This document shows positions 25,539 to 33,630 of a DNA stretch of 64,000 nt, one piece after another (position 1 is the stretch's first letter; each line of letters opens with the position of its first letter). Both the position numbers and the translations under genes were made by a program. Source of the DNA: Dehalococcoidia bacterium (GTDB lineage: Bacteria; Chloroflexota; Dehalococcoidia; Lucifugimonadales; Lucifugimonadaceae). The DNA lies in assembly GCA_030747175.1 (NCBI GenBank), contig JASLLE010000007.1, positions 1 to 64,000 of the forward strand, given 5' to 3'. Below the pieces are notes generated by a model. The model was not told the DNA's origin. It saw only the letters and a list, made by a program, of their open reading frames with translations, and searched no databases.

Positions 25539-26729
25539 ATGAAGATCACGGACGTCAAAACATGGGCCGTCGCCAACCCTCCGCCCCATTTCGGCGGTCC
25601 CTTCTGGGTCTTCGTCAAGCTGACCACCGACAACGGAATCGTCGGATATGGCGAGGCGTACGGCGTGCCATTCGCGCCCACCAAAGTCTGCGGCCTGATC
25701 GAAGACGTCGCTGAGCGCTACCTCGTCGGGAACAGCCCGTTCGAGATCGAGCGCATGTGGCGTTCCATCTACGGCAGCGGCTTCAACCAGCATCCGGAGT
25801 TCACGGTCGGCGGAATCCTGAGCGCGCTTGAGATCGCCTCGTGGGACATCGTCGGCAAGGCGTTGGATCAGCCCGTCTATAACCTGCTCGGCGGCAAGTT
25901 CAACGAGCGGCTCCGGTCCTACACGTACCTGTACCCGGATACTTCTGATCCCGACCACATGGCGGTCACCAACATCCACGGCGATCCCGATGTCGCGCCA
26001 AAACGTGCCGAGCATTACATGAAGATGGGATTCACCGCAGTCGGATACGACCCCGTGATGCCGATGGGCGACCCGAGACAACTTTCGCTCGAACAGCTCA
26101 GCAACGCAGAACTCGTCACGAAGAACCTGCGCGAAGTCGTGGGCGATAAGGTTGATCTGCTGGTCAAGACGCACGGCCAGATGGTTACATCAAGCGCGAT
26201 CCGGCTCGCCAAACGGCTGGAGAAGTACGACCCGCTCTGGTTCGAGGAGCCGGTCCCGCCGGAGAACCGGGACGAAATGGCGCGCGTCGCCCGCATGACG
26301 ACGATCCCGGTCGCAACCGGTGAGCGACTTGTCACCAAGTACGACTTCTGGGACCTGCTCAGCAAGCAGGGCGCAGCCATCCTGCAACCGGCGCTCGCCC
26401 GCGTCGGCGGGATCATGGAGGCGAAAAAGATCGCCGGCATGGCGGAAGCCAGCTACGTCCAGATGGCCCCGCACCTGTACACGGGACCGATCGAGGCAGC
26501 GGCGAACATCCAGGTCGCCACATGCAGCCCCAACTTCTTGATACAGGAAAGCATTCAGAACTTCACTGGCTTTTTCGCCGATGTGCTGAAAAAGCCGATC
26601 CAGTGGGAAGAGGGATACATCATCCCGCCGACCGACCCCGGCATCGGCTACGAGCTGGACGAGGCGGTCGTCGAAGCGAACCTGTACACGGGCGACGGCG
26701 TGTTCCCGCCGATGGGGCCGAGGGAGTAA
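25539..26729 (+). CDS. Enolase-superfamily protein, galactonate-dehydratase-like, altered metal site
   Basis: 396 aa from the ATG at 25539 (MKITDVKTWAV). The N-terminal cap has ALEIASWDIVGKALDQPVYN, and the barrel carries THGQM, WFEEPVPPENRD, TGERL and APHLYTGPI. Against D-galactonate dehydratase the catalytic positions keep a constant offset: H212, E237 or E236, E262 and H312 are present, but the first metal ligand, normally Asp, is K210 (codon AAG at 26166). The protein is full length and shows no frameshift. It may be a subgroup with a different metal site or a non-dehydratase function. It is about 3.8 kb from the other two family members and not closely related to them. Confidence 0.8.
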   Translation: MKITDVKTWAVANPPPHFGGPFWVFVKLTTDNGIVGYGEAYGVPFAPTKVCGLIEDVAERYLVGNSPFEIERMWRSIYGSGFNQHPEFTVGGILSALEIASWDIVGKALDQPVYNLLGGKFNERLRSYTYLYPDTSDPDHMAVTNIHGDPDVAPKRAEHYMKMGFTAVGYDPVMPMGDPRQLSLEQLSNAELVTKNLREVVGDKVDLLVKTHGQMVTSSAIRLAKRLEKYDPLWFEEPVPPENRDEMARVARMTTIPVATGERLVTKYDFWDLLSKQGAAILQPALARVGGIMEAKKIAGMAEASYVQMAPHLYTGPIEAAANIQVATCSPNFLIQESIQNFTGFFADVLKKPIQWEEGYIIPPTDPGIGYELDEAVVEANLYTGDGVFPPMGPRE

Positions 26730-27037
26730 AGGACCGCAAAAAGACCTCGACTTTGTTCGGGATGACATTTCAACGGCTACTGACGCCGCTGACGCTGAGA
26801 TTTGCGGCGTAACGCTCTCCGTCATCCCGAGCAAAACCGAGGGACCTGCACCGCGCGGGTTGCTGTACATGAAAGGCTGTTCGGGTCCCAAACCCGCTCG
26901 CACGGACGGCTGTCGTCCCGGTTTCCTGTTTGGGCAGGAGATCACCCGTCTGGTAAAGGTCCCTCGTCCTTCCGGGCCCTGAAGGATCGGGATGACGTAT
27001 CTGGTGATCCCGGGGCGAAAGGGTGCGCCCCCTGGCC
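26730..27037. repeat. Intergenic cluster of dispersed-repeat copies
   Basis: This 308-bp gap holds three copies of one repeat unit: 26741-26766 (CCTCGACTTTGTTCGGGATGAC), 26821-26848 in reverse orientation (GTCATCCCGAGCAAAACCGA then GGGACCT), and 26955-26996 (AAGGTCCCTCGTCC to CGGGATGAC). The first two face each other and could fold into a hairpin with a 50-nt loop. No gene is visible. It lies between a rightward gene and a convergent MFS gene. Confidence 0.65.
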
Positions 27038-28333
27038 CTAGTCCCCGCCCGGGCTCTCCGCCATCCGCCGGAGATCGGCGCTGTTCATGGCCCGTAACCG
27101 GCTGTCGATCCGCATCGAATCGGCGCGCCGCAGAATCGGGAATCTCAGCGTTGCCGCGAGCATCACCGTCACTCCCATGAGCCCGGTGATCATGACCGCA
27201 GTTTGCGGGTCGAGCATACCGGCCATGATTCCGACGTTGATCTGTCCTACCGGTCCCGCGCCTATAAACACCGCCACGGCGCCCATCACTCGTCCGCGCA
27301 TCTCTGGCGACGCAGCGGACGCCATGATCGTGCTCTGCATCGTGCCGAACGCAGACATGCCGAACCCTCCAGCAAACACGATCCCGAAGCTGACCCAGTA
27401 CCAGGAAGACTGCGAAAACAGCAGTATCCCGACCAGGAACAGTAACGAGCCATACAAATAGATGCGCGTGTAATGCCGCGGCAGAGCGAACAAAGCGATC
27501 AGTGTCGCTCCGAGCACCGAACCGAGACCTTCCACCGAATTCAGAAGCCCGATCAGCACGTCTCCTGCCCCGAGCGTCTCACGGGCGATGATCGGCTGCT
27601 GGCTCATGTACGGGAAGGCGAACACGTTCATGAGCAGGGTCACGACCAGCGTCCCGACCATAAGGCGGCTGGCTCGTATGTACCGGACACCCTCCGCCAG
27701 GTCCGTGAACACTCCTGCGCCGGCGCCGGTCGCGGCCGGACGCTCGTATCGAAGCGTGGTGGCCACCAGTGCCGCCAGCAGGAACAGGACAACACCAGTC
27801 ACGTAAGCGCCTTCCGGCCCGACCGTCGCCATGAATACGCCGCCGGCGAACGGGCCAATGATCCTGCTCAGCGCGTTCGTCGCGGAGTCCAGGCTCATCG
27901 CCCGGCCAAGCCGCTCGGGATGCACGAGTTCGCCGATCAGCGTCCGTCTCACCGGAAACTCTGAAGCCCACACGATCCCGGACAGGAAGGTCGCAACGGC
28001 CAGTTGCCAGTACACAAGCACGTCCGCGATCAGCAGCACCGCCATGCTGGCCGCTATCACCGCCTGGGTGAAAAGACCGAGCACGAGGAAGTATTTCCGG
28101 TTGACGCGATCGGCGACGATTCCGAGGCCGATTCCAAAGAGCATTGGCGCCATGCGGAAGAAAAAGGTCAACGACACCAGGAACGGCGAGCCGGTCATGT
28201 TCAATGCGACCAGCGCCAGGACAAGTGTGTCCAGCCAGCGCATCGTTCCGCCGAACGCGCCTATCGCCCACAACCGCCTGAATTCCGGATTCTTGAAGAT
28301 CGGCGTCGGCGGTCTGGACACCCGGGTCCGCAC
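27038..28333 (-). CDS. MFS transporter
   Basis: About 431 aa if started at the GTG at 28333; another GTG is at 28321, and the frame is open to 28519 inside the upstream gene. About 12 hydrophobic helices begin at PEFRRLWAIGAFGG. Loop 2-3 is IVADRVNRKYFLV, the MFS motif A with the DRxxR core, and EFPVRRTLIGELV matches the motif of the other three exporters in the window. It is a more distant member of the same MFS_3 group. The upstream gene stops at 28416, 82 bp before the chosen start. Substrate unknown. Confidence 0.82.
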   Translation of the reverse strand: MRTRVSRPPTPIFKNPEFRRLWAIGAFGGTMRWLDTLVLALVALNMTGSPFLVSLTFFFRMAPMLFGIGLGIVADRVNRKYFLVLGLFTQAVIAASMAVLLIADVLVYWQLAVATFLSGIVWASEFPVRRTLIGELVHPERLGRAMSLDSATNALSRIIGPFAGGVFMATVGPEGAYVTGVVLFLLAALVATTLRYERPAATGAGAGVFTDLAEGVRYIRASRLMVGTLVVTLLMNVFAFPYMSQQPIIARETLGAGDVLIGLLNSVEGLGSVLGATLIALFALPRHYTRIYLYGSLLFLVGILLFSQSSWYWVSFGIVFAGGFGMSAFGTMQSTIMASAASPEMRGRVMGAVAVFIGAGPVGQINVGIMAGMLDPQTAVMITGLMGVTVMLAATLRFPILRRADSMRIDSRLRAMNSADLRRMAESPGGD

Positions 28334-28415
28334 CGGTCCGAAGTCGGACGAAGTTCGAGGTGAATCTGCGCCGGTGGAGGCTATGACAGCGCCCCCGTTG
28401 CGGACACTGGTCGGA

Positions 28416-29138
28416 TCAAGCCGGGCTCGCTTCTGCTGCGTTATCGCCTTCCCATATGCCGCGTCGTTCGTTTCGAGCCGCGTTCTCGGCGGCCAGCAAC
28501 ATCGAGTTGTGACGGCCATTGGACTGATCGGGCTGGTACCTGGCCAGGCCGCTGGCGAGCAGGGCGGCGTTGATCATGATGTTGTCCACGTACACGTATC
28601 GGAGCAAGCGCCCTTCTTCGTCCCGATCATCTCCATCGCGTTCCAGGGTCACGATCTGGCCGTCCACCCAGCTTCTGTTAGTGATCTGAGAGGTCAGGTA
28701 GAAAGACTCACCCTGCACCCCGACCGAGACACCGATGTAACGCACCGTCTCGGTCTCGCCGGCGACCGTCACCACGATCGTGTTGCCATCCAGCACCTGC
28801 AGAACCTCCGCCGATAGGAAGGCGCTCTCGGGAACACCGTCGCCCCGCGAAAAAGCCAGCGGGCCGACGAGCGATAGCAGTAGTCCCAGCGCAGCGAGCA
28901 CCAGCAAGACGGCCCCGGCACTCCGGAGCCACCGACCGCCCTCCCCTCCATTGCCGTCGTCGAACGCGTCCCGCTCCGAACGCGCTATGTCGTCAGCAGA
29001 TGGTCCCGGGTACTCGAATTCGGGCTCGGGTTCGTATTCGCCGGAGTTCCTAACATCATCGGGCGCGAGTATCTCGACGAACTCGGAATCGGGTTCTTCG
29101 TGGTCGTGATCGTCGGGTCCGTCGTGTCGGTAAACCAT
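28416..29138 (-). CDS. Membrane-anchored SNase-like protein
   Basis: 240 aa. An acidic soluble N-terminus of about 70 residues (rich in Asp, Glu and Pro) is followed by one membrane helix, SAGAVLLVLAALGLLLSLVG (about 73-92). The outer C-terminal domain resembles staphylococcal nuclease: VLQVLDGNTIVV, TVRYIGVSV, EGRLLRYVYVDN, INAALLASGLARY and NERRGIW. The DGNT Asp and the second Arg region are kept, but the DTPE loop that carries the catalytic Glu is replaced by SVGVQGE. The nuclease activity may thus be lost or changed. It has no signal cleavage site. It sits upstream of the MFS gene. Confidence 0.75.
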   Translation of the reverse strand: MVYRHDGPDDHDHEEPDSEFVEILAPDDVRNSGEYEPEPEFEYPGPSADDIARSERDAFDDGNGGEGGRWLRSAGAVLLVLAALGLLLSLVGPLAFSRGDGVPESAFLSAEVLQVLDGNTIVVTVAGETETVRYIGVSVGVQGESFYLTSQITNRSWVDGQIVTLERDGDDRDEEGRLLRYVYVDNIMINAALLASGLARYQPDQSNGRHNSMLLAAENAARNERRGIWEGDNAAEASPA

Positions 29139-29552
29139 GCTTGAACGCGGGATGCAGCCCTCAACCAGGCGCGTCCGCTACAACACATTCTGGCTGTGAT
29201 CGCTCGCATATGAAAGGCGCACGCGCTCCGTGTGTAGATCAAGCTGGATACCGCAACAGGAATCTCGCAGACGTGATCGGGGCGAGAACAGGCTCACCCG
29301 CAGGCATCGCCAGCAGCGGCAAAACAACCTCCAAACCCGGCCATCCCAAACGTAACGCGTTGACTGCCCGGGGCGCCGGACGTAACATTTAAGGCTAGAT
29401 CCACGCTGTGATGGCGTTCGCCTCGCTTACCGAGAGCGCTAACGCAGCCGGTGAATCAGCGGACTTTGAGGAAAGTTGCTGCTGTCACTCCCGGCAAGGA
29501 TCGCCCGGGCCCGGTGACAGTTGCACACACAACGCACCGGAGGGATTACCGG
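29139..29552. promoter_or_regulatory. Leader and promoter region of threonine synthase
   Basis: The 414-bp gap between divergent genes must hold both promoters. Near its right end, CTGTCAC (29482-29488) and GTGACAG (29514-29520) can form a 7-bp stem around a GC-rich loop, just before the strong ribosome-binding site GGAGGG at 29539-29544. This could be a leader structure, but it does not match a riboswitch class that I can recognise. Nothing else was found between 29139 and 29480. Confidence 0.35.
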
Positions 29553-30824
29553 GTGGCATACGCCTCTGCTCTACATTGCCGGGAATGCGGCAACGAGTAC
29601 CCGATCGCACCTATCCACGTATGTGAATGGTGTTTCGGGCCTCTCGAAATCACGTACGACTACGACGCAATCGCCGGCGCTATCAGCCGCGAGAAAATCA
29701 AAGACGGCCCGCTCACGATGTGGAGGTACGCAGACCTCCTTCCCGTGAGCAGCGACAACGCCGTCGACATCGGCACAGGCATGACGCCGCTGCTCAGGGC
29801 AGACAATCTGGGCCGTGAGCTTGGCATCGACGAACTCTGGATCAAGAACGACGCCGTCAACCCGACCTACTCGTTCAAGGACCGCGTCGTCTCCATCGCC
29901 GCGACCAAAGCCCTTGAGTTTGGCTTCGACACACTGGCCTGCGCCTCCACCGGAAACCTGGCCGGCGCTGTCGCAGCGCACGGCGCGAAAGCCAACATGC
30001 GCACGCTCGTTTTCATTCCGAGCGACCTCGAAGTCGGCAAGGTGATCGGCGCAGCGATATACGGGCCGACCGTAGTCGCGGTGGACGGCAACTATGACGA
30101 TGTGAACAGGCTGTGCAGCGAGCTGGCCGACGCCAACGAAAGCTGGGCCTTCGTCAACATCAACATGCGACCCTACTACTCCGAGGGCTCAAAAACCCTC
30201 GGGTACGAGGTGGTCGAGCAGCTCGGCTGGAAGGCCCCGGATCACGCCGTGGTGCCGATCGCATCCGGTTCCCTGTTCACCAAGATCTGGAAGGGCATGA
30301 ACGAGTTCGCAAAACTCGGGCTGATCGACGACGTACGCACCAAGATGCACGGAGCACAGGCGGACGGCTGTTCACCGGTTGCGCAGGCATTCGCAGACGA
30401 CCAGCTTCACGTGAGGCCCGTAGTTCCTGACACGGTTGCGAAGTCGCTGGCCATCGGCAACCCGGCCGACGCTTACTACACGCTCAAGATCACGCAGGAG
30501 GCCGAGGGCTCGACCGTCGGCTCCACTCCGGATCCCGAGATCATCGAGGGCATCAAGTTGCTCGCGCAGACCGAGGGCATCTTTACGGAGACGGCCGGCG
30601 GGGTCGTGATCTCTAACCTGAAGAAACTTGCCGAGGCGGGTCGTTTCCAGAAGGGCGAGTCCGTGGTGGCGTTCATCACCGGTAACGGCCTCAAGACCAT
30701 CGAGGCGGTTCAGCATGAGGCCAACCCGGTCAACATCAAGGCGACCGTATCGTCCTTCGAGGAGGCGGTCCCTGTTGATTCGAAAGGGGATCAACAGGTT
30801 GGCAGCAAGGCCACATCGTCTTAG
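29553..30824 (+). CDS. thrC: Threonine synthase
   Basis: 423 aa from the GTG at 29553 (VAYASALHCRECG), chosen because GGAGGG lies eight bases upstream and the zinc ribbon follows at once; GTGs at 29514 and 29451 are alternatives. The ribbon has CREC near residue 9 and CEWC near residue 25. The PLP enzyme core has YSFKDRVV (Schiff-base Lys), CASTGNLAGAVAA and a late ETAGGV. It turns O-phosphohomoserine into threonine. The downstream NIL and MoaD/ThiS-like genes link it to sulfur amino-acid metabolism instead of a standard thr operon, so a sulfhydrylase-like role on phosphohomoserine is also worth considering. Confidence 0.9.
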   Translation: MAYASALHCRECGNEYPIAPIHVCEWCFGPLEITYDYDAIAGAISREKIKDGPLTMWRYADLLPVSSDNAVDIGTGMTPLLRADNLGRELGIDELWIKNDAVNPTYSFKDRVVSIAATKALEFGFDTLACASTGNLAGAVAAHGAKANMRTLVFIPSDLEVGKVIGAAIYGPTVVAVDGNYDDVNRLCSELADANESWAFVNINMRPYYSEGSKTLGYEVVEQLGWKAPDHAVVPIASGSLFTKIWKGMNEFAKLGLIDDVRTKMHGAQADGCSPVAQAFADDQLHVRPVVPDTVAKSLAIGNPADAYYTLKITQEAEGSTVGSTPDPEIIEGIKLLAQTEGIFTETAGGVVISNLKKLAEAGRFQKGESVVAFITGNGLKTIEAVQHEANPVNIKATVSSFEEAVPVDSKGDQQVGSKATSS

Positions 30825-30891
30825 CATTTCCACTCGGATTGATCCGACGGCGCTTTGCCGCCGGATCACCCGACAGGGGAGTTGAAGGCAC

Positions 30892-31134
30892 GTGGCCATC
30901 CGAAGAGTCCGATTAACTTTCGAGGGCGATCAGATTACGGAACCGGTGATCTACCAGCTCGGCAGGGATTTTGAAATTGTCACCAACATCCGCCGGGCCG
31001 AGGTCCACGCGGATGTCGGATGGGTGATCCTGGAGCTGGACGGAGCGGAGGCGGAGATAGACATGGCGCTGGCCTGGGCGTCCGGAAAAGGCGTGCGGGT
31101 CGATCCCATAGCGGGGGACGTGATCGAAGGCTAA
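30892..31134 (+). CDS. NIL-domain protein
   Basis: 80 aa, GTG start after GGGGAGTTGAAGGCAC. The whole protein is a NIL domain (ferredoxin-like fold): RRVRLTFEGDQITEPVIYQL, then NIRRAEVHADVGWVILELDG and the C-terminal helix. NIL domains occur at the end of the methionine importer ATPase MetN and in stand-alone proteins near homocysteine-forming genes. It contains no Cys and no ferredoxin cluster. It lies 67 bp after threonine synthase and before a sulfur-carrier-like gene, which suggests a part in sulfur transfer or in sensing methionine-pathway metabolites. Confidence 0.88.
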   Translation: MAIRRVRLTFEGDQITEPVIYQLGRDFEIVTNIRRAEVHADVGWVILELDGAEAEIDMALAWASGKGVRVDPIAGDVIEG

Positions 31135-31326
31135 AGCCCGGAAGCGGCTCTTAACGGTTAATATCTGTCGGGCATCACCGGCATCAAATAATTCACGAGT
31201 CCGGCAACCCGACGATGGCCGGCTCAAGACCTCAACGCACTCGACCACCGGTCCGGGATGAGATCCGGGACACGGAACCGATAACAGACCCAGACACGAA
31301 CCCAGACACAAACAGGGAAAATTGAT

Positions 31327-31605
31327 ATGGCAGTAATGGTCCGAATTCCGACTCCCCTCCGCCGGTTGACCGGCAACGCCGATCGCGTCGAGGTCGAGGC
31401 CGACACGCTACAGGCGGTAGTCGACGCCCTGGACGATACCCACGCCGGGATCAAGGCCCGCATCTGCGGCGAAGACGGCGAGATCCGGCACTTCGTGAAC
31501 GTCTACGTGAACGGTGAAGATGTGCGCTACCTGGACGGCCTGGCTACCCCGACGAAGAGCGGCGACGAGATCAGCATCGTCCCCGCAGTAGCCGGCGGAC
31601 GTTAA
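31327..31605 (+). CDS. MoaD/ThiS-family sulfur carrier-like protein ending GGR
   Basis: 92 aa beta-grasp protein. VMVRIPTPLRRLTGN, LQAVVDAL, NVYVNGEDV and DEISIVPAVAGG follow the MoaD/ThiS pattern. The C-terminus is Gly-Gly-Arg: one residue follows the diglycine that must be terminal for adenylation and thiocarboxylation. CysO- and HcyS-type carriers in other bacteria also need or lack such trimming. In this gene order (threonine synthase, NIL, MoaD) it probably delivers sulfide for cysteine or homocysteine. A second MoaD/ThiS homolog, ending GG, lies in the tungsten region. A terminator follows 27 bp downstream. Confidence 0.88.
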   Translation: MAVMVRIPTPLRRLTGNADRVEVEADTLQAVVDALDDTHAGIKARICGEDGEIRHFVNVYVNGEDVRYLDGLATPTKSGDEISIVPAVAGGR

Positions 31606-31632
31606 ACACCAACCGGTCGCTTATCGCAAATG

Positions 31633-31664
31633 AAACAGGGGCGTCCCGTAGGACGCCCCTGTTT
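31633..31664 (+). terminator. Rho-independent terminator after the thrC-NIL-MoaD operon
   Basis: A 14-bp perfect stem, AAACAGGGGCGTCC paired with GGACGCCCCTGTTT, encloses the tetraloop CGTA. A T-rich tail (TTTTC) follows. It lies 27 bp past the stop codon at 31605. Confidence 0.88.
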
Positions 31665-31782
31665 TCGTATGTGGCCGCTGACGTCGCCCGGGTTCAAGAG
31701 TGAGCAGGTAAAATCCCTCCGGATCGAGATATTCCTCGACACTGTCGGCGGATCGAGGCCGTAGCCTCACCGGGAGGACGAC

Positions 31783-32016
31783 ATGACCCCGAGGGAACGA
31801 CGAGAAAGGGCGAGTCGCAACGCCCGACGAGGCCCGATTTACGAAGGCATCGGATTTGGCGTGATCGTCCTGGTAGCCGCGCTCATCGCCGGTCCGACCG
31901 GCATCCTGTTCATGCTCGTCGCCGGCGCGGTGCTACTCGTTACGGGGCTGGTGGCCGGCATCGCTCTGGGACCTGCAAAGAAGCCGGGTGGCCGGGGCGA
32001 CCTTCCCCCGACGTAA
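31783..32016 (+). CDS. Small two-helix membrane protein of unknown function
   Basis: 77 aa. A basic N-terminus (MTPRERRERASRNARRGP) is followed by two hydrophobic helices, GFGVIVLVAALIAGP (about 26-40) and ILFMLVAGAVLLVTGLVAGI (about 42-61), and a short Pro/Gly-rich tail. The positive-inside rule puts both ends in the cytoplasm. The ribosome-binding site GGGAGGACGAC before the ATG supports translation. No family was recognised. It stands alone after a terminator. Confidence 0.65.
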   Translation: MTPRERRERASRNARRGPIYEGIGFGVIVLVAALIAGPTGILFMLVAGAVLLVTGLVAGIALGPAKKPGGRGDLPPT

Positions 32017-32059
32017 GACCTGGACCGCGACGCTGTTCATACCTCAACGCTCCGGGGAC

Positions 32060-32214
32060 ACGCACAGCATCCTGAGGCTCCACGCGAGTGTCCTGAGGCT
32101 CTCGAAGGACCGCCTCTCGCGGCCCACTCTCGAATGCAGAGCGGCGTTGCGCCTTCGCTGCTTCATGTAAATAGGGTCGCGCGGTAAAGGTCCCTCGGCT
32201 ACACTCGGGATGAC
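32060..32214. repeat. Dispersed repeat elements between small genes
   Basis: Two repeat types are seen. Near 32068-32110 there are two tandem units, ATCCTGAGGCTCCACGCGAG and TGTCCTGAGGCTCTCGAAGG, of a CCTGAGG..TCGAAGGA type. At 32185-32214, TAAAGGTCCCTCGGCTACAC followed by TCGGGATGAC is a copy of the repeat also found near 15.3, 26.8 and 39.3 kb. No gene is present. Confidence 0.6.
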
Positions 32215-32232
32215 GTCAGGGCTTACGCCTAC

Positions 32233-32484
32233 CTAACGCAGCCGTCCGCCTATTCGGCGTCCGATCTTGTACGGGAAGATGAAGAACCCGAAAAATCGGC
32301 GGACCAGGTAGCCGAAGACCTCGGTGAATTCCCGGGACATCGTCCCGGCCGGCGGCAGGGCGCCGCCTTCGCCGCCAGAGAACGCCACCACTTTGGTGGT
32401 ATCGGTCCTCGTTGCGGGATCAGTTCCGGCTCTGCGCTCCGTGTCACGGATGTATTCGCTGTCGTCCGTCGGTCTCGTCGACAT
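32233..32484 (-). CDS. Small protein of unknown function, last gene of the aro operon
   Basis: 83 aa. A polar, acidic N-terminus (about 1-45) leads into the C-terminal segment REFTEVFGYLVRRFFGFFIF (about 51-70), which is strongly aromatic and amphipathic, and a basic end KIGRRIGGRLR. It could bind the membrane surface. GGGAGG lies six bases before the ATG, which supports translation. It follows aroB after 36 bp on the same strand. No family was recognised and no link to shikimate metabolism is evident. Confidence 0.6.
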   Translation of the reverse strand: MSTRPTDDSEYIRDTERRAGTDPATRTDTTKVVAFSGGEGGALPPAGTMSREFTEVFGYLVRRFFGFFIFPYKIGRRIGGRLR

Positions 32485-32520
32485 AGCGGACCTCCCATGG
32501 GCAGCCAGTGTTCCTGCGCC

Positions 32521-33630
32521 CTACCCTACCAGCGATGCGATCGCAGAGCGAACCAGTTCGTCCGGCACGTCGCGTCGAGTCGACGACTGGCCCGATCCCT
32601 CAAGCACGACCCACCTGATCGCTCCGCCGGCCGATTTCTTGTCGGACTTGGTCGCTTCAAACACGGCGTCCACGTCCATCCCGGGGGCGGAGGTCGGAAG
32701 GTTGTATCGCTCAAGCACTGCGCGTTGACGATCGATCAACTCGTCCGATATCAGCCCGAGTTCACGGCAAATCTGGGCCGCGCCCATCATCCCGACGCTC
32801 ACAGCCTCGCCATGCAGGAACTGCCCGTACTCGCTCACCGCTTCAAGGGCGTGACCGATCGTGTGTCCGTAGTTCAACAACACGCGCGTATCGCCCGTCT
32901 CAAACTCGTCTGCTGAGACCACCTCCGCCTTGATCGCCACGCTGCGCCGGATCACTTCAACCGAAAGCTCGTCTTCCAGGCCGATCAGGCGATCCGACTC
33001 CGTCTCAAACGTATTGAGCAGGTCCGCATCGAGGATCAGCCCGTGCTTGATCGCCTCTGCCCACCCCGCCGCCATCTCCCGGTCCGGCAGCGTTTTCAGC
33101 GTGTCGATATCGGCCAACACCAGCTTCGGCTGATGAAACGCGCCGACAAGGTTCTTGCCCTCGGGCAGGTTCACCGCCACCTTGCCCCCGAGCGATGCGT
33201 CCACCATCGACGCCAGCGTTGTCGGCACCTGGATGAAGGGCACTCCGCGCCGGTAGGTCGCAGCGGCAAATCCGGCTGCGTCCCCCATCACGCCGCCGCC
33301 GAGCGCCAGCACCACGTCCTGCCGTTCGGCCCGCAGCCGAGCCAGCCAGCCGTAAATATCTCGAATCTTGTCCAGGTTTTTCGTGGTTTCCCCGGATTGG
33401 AGGACAAGGACATGCGTTTCGAAACCGGCAGACTCCATCGACTCCTGCACCGGGCGGACACACGATCGGAAAACGGCCTCGTCTGCGATCAGAAACGCTT
33501 TCCCGTGCAGACCGGCGTTACGCGCCTCATCGCCGAGATGCTCGATAAGCCCGCGTCCCACCAGCGCCCGGTAATCACCCTGTGATGTGCGGACCACCGC
33601 TGCGATGTTTGATTCCGGTGCACCGGTCAC
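32521..33630 (-). CDS. aroB: 3-dehydroquinate synthase
   Basis: 369 aa, full length. The NAD-binding region has LQSGETTKNLDKI and ALGGGVMGDAAGFAAA; RGVPFIQVPTTLASMVDAS and GGKVAVN follow. Zn-binding residues appear in GWAEAIKHGLI (Glu), NYGHTIGHALE (His) and HGEAVSVGM (His). It cyclises DAHP to 3-dehydroquinate in the shikimate pathway. Its start coincides with the last base of aroK's stop region (33630), so aroC-aroK-aroB form a coupled leftward operon. The pathway supplies chorismate for MqnA as well as aromatic amino acids. Confidence 0.96.
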   Translation of the reverse strand: MTGAPESNIAAVVRTSQGDYRALVGRGLIEHLGDEARNAGLHGKAFLIADEAVFRSCVRPVQESMESAGFETHVLVLQSGETTKNLDKIRDIYGWLARLRAERQDVVLALGGGVMGDAAGFAAATYRRGVPFIQVPTTLASMVDASLGGKVAVNLPEGKNLVGAFHQPKLVLADIDTLKTLPDREMAAGWAEAIKHGLILDADLLNTFETESDRLIGLEDELSVEVIRRSVAIKAEVVSADEFETGDTRVLLNYGHTIGHALEAVSEYGQFLHGEAVSVGMMGAAQICRELGLISDELIDRQRAVLERYNLPTSAPGMDVDAVFEATKSDKKSAGGAIRWVVLEGSGQSSTRRDVPDELVRSAIASLVG

